From the NCBI GenBank assembly GCA_937915745.1, contig CALGGJ010000112.1:1-27167 (forward strand): 27,167 bases of DNA, given 5' to 3'. Under the pieces are notes generated by a model. It was not told where the DNA came from. It was given only the letters and a program-made list of their open reading frames with translations, and did no database searches. A program made the translations under genes and the position numbers. This DNA is from an uncultured Prevotellaceae bacterium. GTDB lineage: Bacteria > Bacteroidota > Bacteroidia > Bacteroidales > Bacteroidaceae. The stretch's first letter is position 1. Each line of letters opens with the position of its first letter. Positions 17,811-26,949 of this stretch are shown here, piece after piece.

Positions 17811-19148
17811 TTATTTTTTTATTATTGTTCCTTGTCCTGGCTTCAGTGCTGCCGGCTGTGTTATCACCACTTCGCTTACTCCTGCATTTACTGCATCCAG
17901 TGCGTTTTTCAGTTTTGGTATCATGCCGCCGCTTATCGTGCCGTCGGCCACGAGTCGTTCGAAATCGGCCTGAGTGATGTGTGGTATTATGCTGCTCTCG
18001 TCGTGTTCGTCGCTCAGCACTCCCGGTTTTTCGAAGCAGAAGACCAGTGTCACGTCGAAATGTCGTGTCATTGCTTTGGCCACCTCGCCTGCGATTGTGT
18101 CGGCATTGGTGTTGAGCATGTTGCCCTGTTTGTCGTGGGTGAGCGGTGCCAACACTGGTGTTATTCCCGTCTGGATGAGTGCAGCCAGTCGGTCGGCATC
18201 TACGTGTTCCACATCGCCTACAAATCCGTAGTCTATTGGCTCCGCCGCCCGTCGGTGCGATTGTATCACGTTCATGTCGGCCCCGGTCAGGCCCAGTGCG
18301 TTGAGGCCTTGTGCCTGTAGTCGGGCCACGATGTTTTTGTTTACCAGTCCGCCATATACCATTGTGACAACCCTCAGCATTGGTCCGTCGGTTATTCGCC
18401 GTCCATCCACCATCTTGGTTTCGATACCCAGACGTGCTGCAATGTTGGTGGCACTGCGTCCGCCGCCGTGTACCAGCAGCTTGTGTCCGTCGATATGTGC
18501 AAAGTCTTTGAGCAGGCGTTCGAGCGAGTCGCTTTCTTCCACTATCTTGCCGCCCACTTTTATGATGGTGAGCCGTGGTTTGGAACTCTCTGAACTCTCC
18601 GGGTTCTTTGCCTTCTCGTATATTTCCTCCAGCATTGCTGCATAGTGGTTTATTTGTTTGTCGGTTGTGATGGGTTCGATGTGCAATGTGTGTTGTGCTT
18701 TCCGGTAGAATGGTTCGCGCTGTTGCATTGTGCTGTTTATGTATTCGGCAAGTTCGTCGTCGGTCTTGCCGGCAATCAGTGGTCTCACACTCGTACCCAT
18801 GCGTATATGTTTTATGAGTGTGTCGGTTGTTGCGTTGAGGTATATGGTAGTTGCATGTCGGTTCATGCGCTCCATGTTATTTCCGAAACATGGTGTTCCG
18901 CCTCCCACGGCTATTACTGTGTCGTTTTGTTTCAGTACTTCGTCGAGTGCTTCTGTCTCTGTCTTGCGGAATGCTTCTTCGCCTTGTGCTGCAAAAATCT
19001 GTGGTATGGTCTGATTGGTTTTCTGTTCGATATATTCGTCGAGGTCGCAGAAGTGCATGTCACACCGTTGGGACAGTGCTCGGCCCAGTATGGTTTTGCC
19101 TGCTCCCATGAATCCCACGAGTATTATGTTGCGGTTTGTATGGCTCAT
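17811..19148 (-). CDS. aroK-argB: fused shikimate kinase - N-acetylglutamate kinase
   Basis: One uninterrupted 445-residue frame joins two enzymes. Residues ~5-175 are a shikimate kinase (aromatic amino acid pathway): Walker A GFMGAGKT (12-19), DLDEYIE with the shikimate-binding aspartate, Arg61 in FRKTE, GGG at 82-84 and the lid arginine in VRPLI (Arg122). A linker rich in E, S, K and P (about 180-192) leads to an acetylglutamate kinase (arginine pathway, residues ~193-445): KVGGK (197-201), HGGG (227-230), NTNADTIAGE and SGGMIPKLKNA with catalytic-type Lys412. Each half has normal length and its key residues, so both are probably active. The ATG at 19148 overlaps the topA stop (ATGA). Confidence 0.93.
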   Translation of the reverse strand: MSHTNRNIILVGFMGAGKTILGRALSQRCDMHFCDLDEYIEQKTNQTIPQIFAAQGEEAFRKTETEALDEVLKQNDTVIAVGGGTPCFGNNMERMNRHATTIYLNATTDTLIKHIRMGTSVRPLIAGKTDDELAEYINSTMQQREPFYRKAQHTLHIEPITTDKQINHYAAMLEEIYEKAKNPESSESSKPRLTIIKVGGKIVEESDSLERLLKDFAHIDGHKLLVHGGGRSATNIAARLGIETKMVDGRRITDGPMLRVVTMVYGGLVNKNIVARLQAQGLNALGLTGADMNVIQSHRRAAEPIDYGFVGDVEHVDADRLAALIQTGITPVLAPLTHDKQGNMLNTNADTIAGEVAKAMTRHFDVTLVFCFEKPGVLSDEHDESSIIPHITQADFERLVADGTISGGMIPKLKNALDAVNAGVSEVVITQPAALKPGQGTIIKK

Positions 19149-21460
19149 TTCTTTTTCTTCTTCTCTTCTTGGGCCTTGATTATGTCCAGACATTGTTGCA
19201 GAGTGAGTTTGCGTGGGTCTTCAATGCTTTTCGACAGTTTGTAGTTGTTGCCTTTGTAGAAGAGGTATGGTCCGAATCGTCCGTTGCGCACTTCCATCTC
19301 TGGCTCTTCGTCGAATGTCTTCATGTGTTTTTGTGCCTCGGCCTGTTGTTTGGCATCAATCAGTTTGATTGCCTCGTCTATGCCTATGGTGTGTGGGTCG
19401 TAGTTGTTTGGCAACGACACATATTGTCGGTTGTGCAGTATGTATGGTCCGTATTTGCCCATTCCCACCACTACTTCCGAGTTTTTGTATTCGCCCAGCG
19501 TGCGTGGCAGTTGAAACAGTTGTATGGCTTCGTCGAGGGTGATGGTCTGTATGCTTTGTCCGTTTTCCAGTTGTGCAAACCGTGGTTTTTCTTTGTCGCC
19601 TGCACTGCCTATCTGCACCACTGGTCCGAACCGTCCTATCTTCACCGATACCGGTTTGCCGGTTGCAGGGTCGGTGCCGAGCATTCGTTCGCCGGCTTTG
19701 TGTTCGGTCTTGTCTTTCATGGTTTTTTCTATGAGTGGCTCGAAGTGTTGGTAGAAGGTGCGTATCATCTCCTTCCAGTCGGTCTTGCCTTCAGCCACTT
19801 GGTCGAAGTCTTTCTCTACGTTGGCAGTGAAGTTATAGTCCATTATTTCGGGGAAGTACTGCATGAGGAAGTCGTTTACAACCATTCCTATGTCGGTAGG
19901 CATCAGTTTGGCTTTCTCCACTCCCACCATCTCGGTTTTGGTCGTTTCCTTCACTTTGCCTTTCACCAGTTTCAGTGTCTTGTATGTTCGTTTCTCACCG
20001 GCTTTGTTGCCTTTGGTCACATACTCGCGTTGTTGTATTGTAGAGATGATTGGAGCATAGGTTGACGGGCGTCCGATACCCAGTTCCTCGAGTTTTCTCA
20101 CCAGGCTGGCCTCGGTGTATCGGGTTGGTGCTTGTGTGTATCGTTCTACGGCCTCCACTTCGGTTGCCTTCACTTGCTGTCGTTCGCTCACGTTGGCTGG
20201 CAGCGTAGTGTTTTCGCTCTGCTGTTCGTCTTCTTCGTTCCATTCGCGGTACAGTTTCAGGAATCCGTCGAATGTGACGATTTCGCCCGTTGCCACAAAC
20301 TCTTGTTCTTCGCCTTCGATACCTATCTTCATCGTGGTCTTCTCCAGTTCGGCATCGCTCATCTGCGATGCCAGCGTACGTTTCCATATAAGGTCGTACA
20401 GTTTGCGCTCCTGTTGGTTTCCGCTTATCTCGTGGTTGGCCATGTATGTAGGTCTGATGGCCTCGTGTGCTTCCTGTGCGCCCTTCGAACTGGTGTGGTA
20501 GTTGCGTGTCTTGCTATATTGCTTGCCCCACAGTTTTTCTATCTCGTCGCGGCTGGCAGCCAGACAGAGGGTTGACAGGTTGACCGAGTCGGTACGCATG
20601 TAGGTTATGAGTCCTGATTCGTACAGACGTTGTGCCACCATCATGGTTTGCGACACGGTGAATCCCAGTTTCCTTGCTGCTTCCTGTTGCAGCGTTGATG
20701 TGGTGAATGGTGGTGCAGGCAGTTTCCTTGTTGGTTTTTTCGATATTTCGGTAATGGTTAATGTCTTGCCTTCCATCCGTTCCAGGAAGTTGCGTGCCTC
20801 TTCTTCGGTCTTGAATCGTGTGTTCAGGTCGGCATGTATTTCTGCCGGCTGTTGGTTTTCGTCGTTCACCACGAAGGTGGCAACCACTCTGTAGTTCGAT
20901 TCGGCTTTGAATGCGTCTATTTCGCGTTCGCGTTCAACGATGAGTCTCACACTCACCGACTGCACCCTGCCGGCCGAGAGTGCTGGTTTCAGTTTTTTCC
21001 ACAACACAGGCGAGAGCCTGAACCCTACTATGCGGTCCAACATGCGGCGTGCCTGTTGTGCATTGACCAGGTTGATGTCGATGGTGCGCGGGTGTTGTAT
21101 GGCTTCGAGTATTGCGTTCTTCGTTATTTCGTGGAACACGATGCGGCGTGTGCTGTCGAGGTCGAGGTCGAGTACTTGTGCCAGATGCCACGATATAGCC
21201 TCTCCTTCACGGTCTTCATCCGATGCCAGCCACACGGTTTCTGAGTCGCGGGCGTTTTTTTTCAGTTGACGGACGAGGGCTTCTTTCTCCTCGGGCACTT
21301 CATATTCGGGGTCAAGGTCGCCAAGGTCTTTGCCAAAATCTTTTTTACTAAGGTCGCGTATATGGCCGTAGCTCGACATCACTTTATAGTCTTTTCCAAG
21401 AAACTTCTCTATTGTCTTCGCTTTGGCTGGAGACTCTACTATCACCAAATTCTTTTGCAT
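19145..21460 (-). CDS. topA: DNA topoisomerase I (type IA)
   Basis: Topoisomerase I relaxes negatively supercoiled DNA through a 5'-phosphotyrosyl intermediate. The TOPRIM domain starts with LVIVESPAKAKTIEKFLG (Glu9) and carries the metal-binding DxDxE as DEDRE (81-85). The catalytic tyrosine is Tyr287 in ESGLITYMRTDS. The C-terminal part has three GRFGP/GKYGP-type topoisomerase C-terminal repeats instead of cysteine zinc ribbons, and ends in a run of lysines. The ATG at 21460 gives 771 residues; the frame opens upstream to 21715, but that extension has no topoisomerase character and lies upstream of a predicted promoter. The stop overlaps aroK-argB by 4 bp. Confidence 0.96.
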   Translation of the reverse strand: MQKNLVIVESPAKAKTIEKFLGKDYKVMSSYGHIRDLSKKDFGKDLGDLDPEYEVPEEKEALVRQLKKNARDSETVWLASDEDREGEAISWHLAQVLDLDLDSTRRIVFHEITKNAILEAIQHPRTIDINLVNAQQARRMLDRIVGFRLSPVLWKKLKPALSAGRVQSVSVRLIVEREREIDAFKAESNYRVVATFVVNDENQQPAEIHADLNTRFKTEEEARNFLERMEGKTLTITEISKKPTRKLPAPPFTTSTLQQEAARKLGFTVSQTMMVAQRLYESGLITYMRTDSVNLSTLCLAASRDEIEKLWGKQYSKTRNYHTSSKGAQEAHEAIRPTYMANHEISGNQQERKLYDLIWKRTLASQMSDAELEKTTMKIGIEGEEQEFVATGEIVTFDGFLKLYREWNEEDEQQSENTTLPANVSERQQVKATEVEAVERYTQAPTRYTEASLVRKLEELGIGRPSTYAPIISTIQQREYVTKGNKAGEKRTYKTLKLVKGKVKETTKTEMVGVEKAKLMPTDIGMVVNDFLMQYFPEIMDYNFTANVEKDFDQVAEGKTDWKEMIRTFYQHFEPLIEKTMKDKTEHKAGERMLGTDPATGKPVSVKIGRFGPVVQIGSAGDKEKPRFAQLENGQSIQTITLDEAIQLFQLPRTLGEYKNSEVVVGMGKYGPYILHNRQYVSLPNNYDPHTIGIDEAIKLIDAKQQAEAQKHMKTFDEEPEMEVRNGRFGPYLFYKGNNYKLSKSIEDPRKLTLQQCLDIIKAQEEKKKKK

Positions 21461-21574
21461 CTTATTGTCTTTGTTATATGAATCTTGTTTTGGGTTGTCA
21501 CTGCACCGCTTCCCTTGCTGCCTGATTGGCGAGCGGGGTAGGGCCGGTGTGTCAAACTGGCGTTTTCGGGGGGC

Positions 21575-21582
21575 AAAGGTAT
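21575..21582 (-). promoter_or_regulatory. -7 box of the topA promoter
   Basis: Read on the minus strand the site is TACCTTTG, a full match to TAnnTTTG, about 115 bp before the topA start at 21460. No clear -33 element is seen. It rules against the long upstream extension of the topA frame. The rest of 21461-21794 holds only the hairpin at 21680-21720 and the palindrome GCCTGCAGGC (21736-21745). Confidence 0.65.
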
Positions 21583-21679
21583 GAAAAAAGATTTTAACGG
21601 ATATATAATAAGGTAAGAAAAATGTTTTTTTTATGTTTTTTTTAGATTTCAAGCCCTCGACCAATCGGTTTTTTACAGT

Positions 21680-21720
21680 AAAGAATGCGGCCATGTAGTT
21701 TATCTTTGGTCGCATTCTTT
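21680..21720 (-). terminator. terminator of the large secreted protein gene
   Basis: AAAGAATGCGGCC (21680-21692) pairs with GGTCGCATTCTTT (21708-21720) in a 13-bp stem with one G-T wobble and a 15-nt loop. Because the stem ends in A and T runs it can act in either direction. It lies 75 bp beyond the stop of the minus-strand gene ending at 21795. Confidence 0.7.
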
Positions 21721-21794
21721 CGTCATCCTGGCCGAGCCTGCAGGCATGGCGGCAGTATCGTCAGGTTATGCCGTCTGTGTTGTTTGGTCGGATT

Positions 21795-24700
21795 TTATCT
21801 TATTACAGTTTTCTTTCCGCCTATGATGTAAATGCCGTTTGGCAGGTTCTGTGTGCTGTTACCTATTTGCTGTCCTTGCAGGTTGTAAGCGCGCGTGACA
21901 TCTTGTGGCCGTGTTTCTGCCGTGTCCGTGGTTCCGGTGTTGTCGATACCGGTCACTGTGTCGGCCGACAGTTTGCCGTAGTAGTAGAGGTGGAAGTTAC
22001 GGAAGCAGGTCCAGTAGCCACTGTCCGACGTGGTGCATCGCAGTCCGATTTTGAGCGAGCCGTTAGCCAACTGCGATGTTGTTGTTATATTATTCTGGTA
22101 CAGTCCTGCATCGAATGCACAGCTGGCTCCGTGCATTGAGTTTGGTATGTATTGCTGTCCCACTGCCACGTTGTCGCTGTACAGGCTTTTGCTTTGTGCA
22201 TCGAGCATTATATTGGCCACCCGCACCGACTTGCTGCCTGCATAGAGGTAGGCATTGGTAGTTGTGTTGTTGTTTTGCCACTTCGAATACACGTCGGTAT
22301 AGCTGCCAGGGCGTTGGAATGCCTGCACGCTGACCATGTATGTACCCTTTGGTATGTTGGTGATGGTCTGGTTGAAGTCGAATGTCTTTTCAAAGTATTC
22401 ACAGCAGTTGTAGTTGAATGTAGGTGCATCCGACCACCCGTTGTTCGATGTGATGGCCGCGTTGGTCATGAGGAATGTGATGTCGAATGGTTCTTCTAAC
22501 CGTTCGGGGGTCACGCCTGCCAGGTAGGTCATGCCTGCGGTGCGTGTCTCGTCGGTCAGTGTATTCAGTTGTGCCGCACTTGTGGCTGCATCGCGTTGTG
22601 CTTCGATGTTGCTTATCGCGCTGCTGAGTGTGGCATCGGCATCGTCCACGTCTTCGTGGTGTGGCACCTCTTGCATACCTTTCACGTTGGCTATCATCTT
22701 GTTCAGGTCGTCGAGGAAGAGGTTCCAGGTCGATGACTCGAATGCTTTCACCTCGTCGGCCGTGAGTACGAGCCAGCGTTGTGTTGTTGCGCTGTTGTCG
22801 AGGCTGAATGCGGTCGAACCCACTTTGTTGCTTGTGTTGGCGGTCAATGTTGCGGGTGTACTGCTGCCCTCGGGGTGTATGAACCAGTATCCTCGCGACA
22901 GGAATGCCGTATTGCCGTCGCCCACTTCCACGTCAACTCGGCCACGCATCACGTGGAAGTCTTCGTTGGCCGTGAGTCTTGACTTTGCTGCTGCCTTGAA
23001 TGCCGAGCCGCTGTATGTTATGTAGTGTCCGGTTGCTGCATTACGCAGTTGGTAATATTGGTTCGACGGTGTGAAGCTGATGTACCATGCGGCGTGGTCG
23101 TCGGCCAGTGCTTCATCGCTGCCCATTGCGGTCCATGTCAGCTGGCCGTTAGTGCCTTCGGTGAGGTACGATGTGGCAAGTCCGCGTCCGGTGTCTTCGT
23201 TTTTCAGATAGTATTTCACGTCGTCTTCCTGGTTGAGTACGTATGCCGGCAGGCAGAATCCGCCCGACCAGTATCCCACCGGTATCAGTCCGTCTTCGCA
23301 CAGAGCCTGGTTCAGCAGTCCGTTACATGTGTAGAGCGACTCGCTGCCGTTGTCTTCCTGTGCTCCGTTGATGCCGTATGGCCACATGTGGGTGTTGTCT
23401 CCGGTCAGTGTGGTGTATGTGTTTTCCCAGAAGCTGAGCAGTGCGGTCACACGGTCGCCGAGCCACAGTCCGCTTGAACTGTTGGCCCTCATACACGACG
23501 GGCCGTACCACAGCGGGGTGGTGCCCACACCTATGCCGTGGTTGCTCTCGTGCATCACGGTGCCTGGTGCCTGATACGATGCGTTCGGACCTATGCGCAT
23601 ACTGCCTCCGTAGCTGCAGTCGGCGGTAGGTGTACCGGCTCCGTAGCTACACGATATGTGGTAGTCGTTGATGCTGGTCAGGCTGTTCCAATAGCCGTCG
23701 ATTGCAACCTTGAAGGCGTTGTTGATGCGTTCGTTGGCATCGGTCGGACCTCCGTTGTTGTACCACCACGTGATGTTGGCCTTCGGTATGGTCACAATCT
23801 TGATTACGTCGCCATATCCCACGGCATAATTCTTAGTTATGGCGTATGCGCGTGCATAGTAGATGGTTGCGGGTTTCATGCCCGGCATCTTGTATATGTT
23901 GCCGTTGTTGCTGATGTATGCAGTCGAGCGGTTGTCGAGTACGGTGGGTTCCTTGTCGGTGCTCCAGCAGAATCCTTGTTCCAGAATCTGCGATGTAGAG
24001 ATGCCGCTCACCGTCATCCGACCGAATGCAATGTTGTTGCCGCGTGCAAAGCGTGAATCGGTCACCACGGTTGGTGCGGTGCCGCTGCCGTTGGCTATCA
24101 TGTAGGCAAACTTGGCTTGTTCCAGTTTTTCTATCTCTTTGGCTATTTCATCGGGCGAACTGGTCAGATTGTTGCTCATCTCCTTGGCTGCATCGATGGC
24201 GGCTGTCAGTTCGCTCACTCCGTTTGGCTTACTTGCGCTGTATGTGTCTTCTGCCAGGGCTATTGCGGCTTCGAGAGCAGCAATGGCGTTGGCCGATTCT
24301 TCTGCTGCATCGATGGCCTGATGCAGGGTGGCAGCCAAGTCTGGATAAGAGTCGGTGTCCGACTGTTCAAGAGCCGTTTTTGCCGATGAAATGGCGGTTT
24401 TCAGTGTTTCGGCCACCGCTTTCTGCATCTTTGCGTCGGTCAGGGTCTCAGCCTTGTCTATGTATTTCTGCATGGCGGCATCGAAGTCGGCTGTGGTGCC
24501 TCCTGCATAGAGCAGGCGGAAGTTGTCGGCGGCTATCCAGTTGCCGCTTGCGTTTTGTGCTTCGAATCCTATGTTCAGGTTTTTCTCTATGTGTGTGAAT
24601 ATCAGGTCGTAGGTGTTGCGTGTTGTGACGGTTTGACGGTCCATGTCGGCAAATATCCATGCTCCGCTTTGTGTTGCGTTGCTGCTCTCTTGTATGTTCT

Positions 24701-26393
24701 GTGCACTCACCCGCAGTATATATACTCCCATCGGTACCGCGCTTATGGTCTGGCTCACTTTGGCGTCACCCGCCCTGTTGCCTTTCGACACCCATTTCTC
24801 TACGTATGTGGTGCCGCTCTTCAGCGTGAAGGCAGTGTTGCTTTGTGTTGCCATTTGCTGTTGGGTCCATCCGTCGAATCCTTTCTCGAAGCTTGGGTTG
24901 TCGATGAGGTCGGTGTAGTCCAATGGGTTATCCACCGAGGCCGATGCCAGTCGGTAGGCCTCGATGGCATCCTTGAGTGTCTGGTTTGCCGCGATGAGTG
25001 TTGTCATGTCGGCCGATGGGTCGTCGGCTGTTGCCTGTGCCTGGTCTATGACTGCTTTCAGTGTTGTTGCGGCGCTGCTCGTGTCGGTGCCCATCAGGGT
25101 GGTTGCTTCGGCTATGGTGGCACGTAGGTCGGCCACGAGCGATGCGGTGCCGGCACCTTTATACACAATCTTGAAGCCTTGCCAGTTCACCCACTGCGAC
25201 GTGCTGCTCACCTTCACTTCTATGGTCAGCTTGTGGTCGCTGCCCACTATCACGTCGGCCACTGTAGCCACGGCCTGGTCGTGGGTCAGGCCCTGTGCGG
25301 CCGACTGCATGTTGTTGGGTTGGTTGTATTGGTTGCCTGCGCTCCATCCGTTGTTGTTGGTGTTGGTCACACTGTAGTCGAGGTTGCCCATGAGTGGCAG
25401 GTCGGAGGTCATGCTGTTCGCTCCGGTGGCGGTGAGTGTCGGTGCGGCGTTGCTGCCGTCTTGTCGGTATAGCGAGCGGAAACAGACATCGTAGAGTCCT
25501 TGTGGCACTGTCTGTGTCTGTTTGAGTGTGATGGTAGCATGATATTTCTCAAACTCGCTCCATCCGAATGTGGTGGAGGTCGATGTCCATGCCTGTGCCG
25601 AGCCAGTGCCGCTCATGTCGGCATCGGTGAAGAGGAAACTCACGTCGGTCGGTTCGCTTATGTCGGTTGCTGTGGCTTCAAACAGTGTGCGTGCTGCCCG
25701 GGCAATGGTGGTTGTGGTGGCATCGTTGGCCAGGTAGGCGCTGAGGGCGGTCTGCAGCTCGGTGGCATATTTGCCGGCTGTGCCCGATGCGTCGATTGCC
25801 TGGTACAGACGGTAGAGCAGGCGTCGTTGTTTGTAGAGTGCGTATGCTCCGTTGGTCACGTTTGTCTCGGGAATGAATGCCCACAGTGTGTGTCCGGCAC
25901 CGCCGGCAATCGTGAGGTGTCCGCCGCCGTCCCATGTCACGTCAAGCGGTTTGCTGTATGCCACGTTGGTCAGGGTATATACGTGACTGCCGGTTTCGGT
26001 CTCAGTGTAGGTGAAGTAGTTGCCCTCGTTTTGGTCAACGTATATGTTGTTGGCAGCAGCGCTGAGGCACGACAGTGTATAGTTGGAGTATGCTTTCAGA
26101 CTTATACGTACACGGTGGTTGCTGCTCGTGGCGTTCACCACACATTGCTGTGGTTCGGATACAACCTGGTCGCCGTTGGTCAGTCGGGTGGCACAGGCGT
26201 TGGTGTTCCATGTCATGCCGTTGATGAGGAAGGCATCGGTCTCTACGTTGTAGAGGTAGCCTACGGTGGATGTACCTACAGTCGATATGTCGGCTCCCGG
26301 AACAGCAGGGGCTTCCCACGTCTGGGCAAAGGTGCACGAACCGATGCTCATGCCCGCTGCCCACAAAATTGTCTTCAGTCTGTTTGTAGTCAT
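21795..26393 (-). CDS. large secreted modular protein with HExxH motif and type IX-like C-terminal tail
   Basis: The 1532-residue protein begins with a signal peptide cleaved near TFA/QTW (residue 23; a weak lipobox at Cys20 is an alternative). Approximate layout: beta-rich N-terminal region; helical FIVAR-like segment (415-490); a beta-sandwich resembling carbohydrate-binding modules (491-635); more FIVAR-like helices (638-765); a fibronectin-like segment (768-870); a metalloprotease-like core (871-1060) with HESNH at 948-952 in MHESNHGIGVGT; a ricin-like or ligand-binding region from ~1063; another beta-sandwich (~1300-1480); and a C-terminal AYNLQGQQIG...GIYIIGGKK tail typical of Bacteroidetes secretion signals. 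The metzincin third histidine (position 958) is Thr. Substrate unknown; host glycoprotein or plant polymer both possible. Confidence 0.8.
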   Translation of the reverse strand: MTTNRLKTILWAAGMSIGSCTFAQTWEAPAVPGADISTVGTSTVGYLYNVETDAFLINGMTWNTNACATRLTNGDQVVSEPQQCVVNATSSNHRVRISLKAYSNYTLSCLSAAANNIYVDQNEGNYFTYTETETGSHVYTLTNVAYSKPLDVTWDGGGHLTIAGGAGHTLWAFIPETNVTNGAYALYKQRRLLYRLYQAIDASGTAGKYATELQTALSAYLANDATTTTIARAARTLFEATATDISEPTDVSFLFTDADMSGTGSAQAWTSTSTTFGWSEFEKYHATITLKQTQTVPQGLYDVCFRSLYRQDGSNAAPTLTATGANSMTSDLPLMGNLDYSVTNTNNNGWSAGNQYNQPNNMQSAAQGLTHDQAVATVADVIVGSDHKLTIEVKVSSTSQWVNWQGFKIVYKGAGTASLVADLRATIAEATTLMGTDTSSAATTLKAVIDQAQATADDPSADMTTLIAANQTLKDAIEAYRLASASVDNPLDYTDLIDNPSFEKGFDGWTQQQMATQSNTAFTLKSGTTYVEKWVSKGNRAGDAKVSQTISAVPMGVYILRVSAQNIQESSNATQSGAWIFADMDRQTVTTRNTYDLIFTHIEKNLNIGFEAQNASGNWIAADNFRLLYAGGTTADFDAAMQKYIDKAETLTDAKMQKAVAETLKTAISSAKTALEQSDTDSYPDLAATLHQAIDAAEESANAIAALEAAIALAEDTYSASKPNGVSELTAAIDAAKEMSNNLTSSPDEIAKEIEKLEQAKFAYMIANGSGTAPTVVTDSRFARGNNIAFGRMTVSGISTSQILEQGFCWSTDKEPTVLDNRSTAYISNNGNIYKMPGMKPATIYYARAYAITKNYAVGYGDVIKIVTIPKANITWWYNNGGPTDANERINNAFKVAIDGYWNSLTSINDYHISCSYGAGTPTADCSYGGSMRIGPNASYQAPGTVMHESNHGIGVGTTPLWYGPSCMRANSSSGLWLGDRVTALLSFWENTYTTLTGDNTHMWPYGINGAQEDNGSESLYTCNGLLNQALCEDGLIPVGYWSGGFCLPAYVLNQEDDVKYYLKNEDTGRGLATSYLTEGTNGQLTWTAMGSDEALADDHAAWYISFTPSNQYYQLRNAATGHYITYSGSAFKAAAKSRLTANEDFHVMRGRVDVEVGDGNTAFLSRGYWFIHPEGSSTPATLTANTSNKVGSTAFSLDNSATTQRWLVLTADEVKAFESSTWNLFLDDLNKMIANVKGMQEVPHHEDVDDADATLSSAISNIEAQRDAATSAAQLNTLTDETRTAGMTYLAGVTPERLEEPFDITFLMTNAAITSNNGWSDAPTFNYNCCEYFEKTFDFNQTITNIPKGTYMVSVQAFQRPGSYTDVYSKWQNNNTTTNAYLYAGSKSVRVANIMLDAQSKSLYSDNVAVGQQYIPNSMHGASCAFDAGLYQNNITTTSQLANGSLKIGLRCTTSDSGYWTCFRNFHLYYYGKLSADTVTGIDNTGTTDTAETRPQDVTRAYNLQGQQIGNSTQNLPNGIYIIGGKKTVIR

Positions 26394-26480
26394 GATGGTT
26401 GTCTGGTTTTTATGCTTTTATTACATTTACACGAAACAAAACACCTTGCTTGTCATCATAGTAATTGGTATTTTCGCCTG

Positions 26481-26488
26481 CAAATTTA
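26481..26488 (-). promoter_or_regulatory. -7 box upstream of the large secreted protein gene
   Basis: Read on the minus strand this is TAAATTTG, a full match to TAnnTTTG, 88 bp before the start codon at 26393. A start near 26475 would give a leader of about 80 nt. No good -33 element is visible. Confidence 0.6.
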
Positions 26489-26585
26489 CTAAAAAAGTTG
26501 TCATCGAGAGCATGAATTTTGAAAAAAACGAGTTTACCCACATCTTTTGACGAGTTTTCCTACATTCGCAGTATAAAATACTCCG

Positions 26586-26593
26586 TAACTTTG
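26586..26593 (+). promoter_or_regulatory. rightward -7 promoter box
   Basis: TAACTTTG followed by C is a full match to the Bacteroidetes -7 box. It points right, divergent from the promoter of the large secreted protein gene, so transcription would begin near 26600. No strong -33 TTTG lies at the ideal distance (TTCG at 26565-26568 is the closest). Confidence 0.65.
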
Positions 26594-26730
26594 CACCGTC
26601 GAAACAAACCACCGACGCTGTCGGGGCACGGGCAGAGGCTTTGCAGCCGACATGAATGATGATACAATACAAAAGTTTTCATAATAAATTAGTTAGACTG
26701 GTTAATAGATAAGTACGGAACAATATGAGT

Positions 26731-26760
26731 CTTGTCGGAGCTCGCGAGAGTACCGACAAG
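26731..26760. repeat. palindromic element
   Basis: CTTGTCGG (26731-26738) and CCGACAAG (26753-26760) form a perfect 8-bp inverted repeat. The palindrome CTCGCGAG (26741-26748) sits inside the loop and can extend the fold. It has the look of a short interspersed palindromic (REP-like) element, but only one copy is present in this window. Confidence 0.7.
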
Positions 26761-26949
26761 ACAGGTCCGGAAACATCTGGCTCGGCACAAACCAACTGCA
26801 AACCAGCCACAAACCAGCCGCAGGCACACAGCCCGCAGCAAACGACGGAAACAATCAACACACAATACACCTCTCTTACTAAGCATACCACTATCACCGT
26901 CAACATTACTACCATTAACTAAACTTTTTCGACTGAATCCATCCCAAGG

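Noticed and set aside
19136..20065. Plus-strand open frame (309 codons) opposite topA
   Set aside because: It is a shadow of the topoisomerase gene. The composition (F, V, C, H rich) is typical of antisense reading.
21461..21715. N-terminal extension of topA
   Set aside because: The 85 extra residues match nothing in topoisomerases, and a promoter box and a hairpin lie within the stretch.
25500..26492. Plus-strand open frame (330 codons) opposite the start of the large secreted protein
   Set aside because: It is rich in C, G and V with no motif, and is antisense to a gene with a good signal peptide and promoter.
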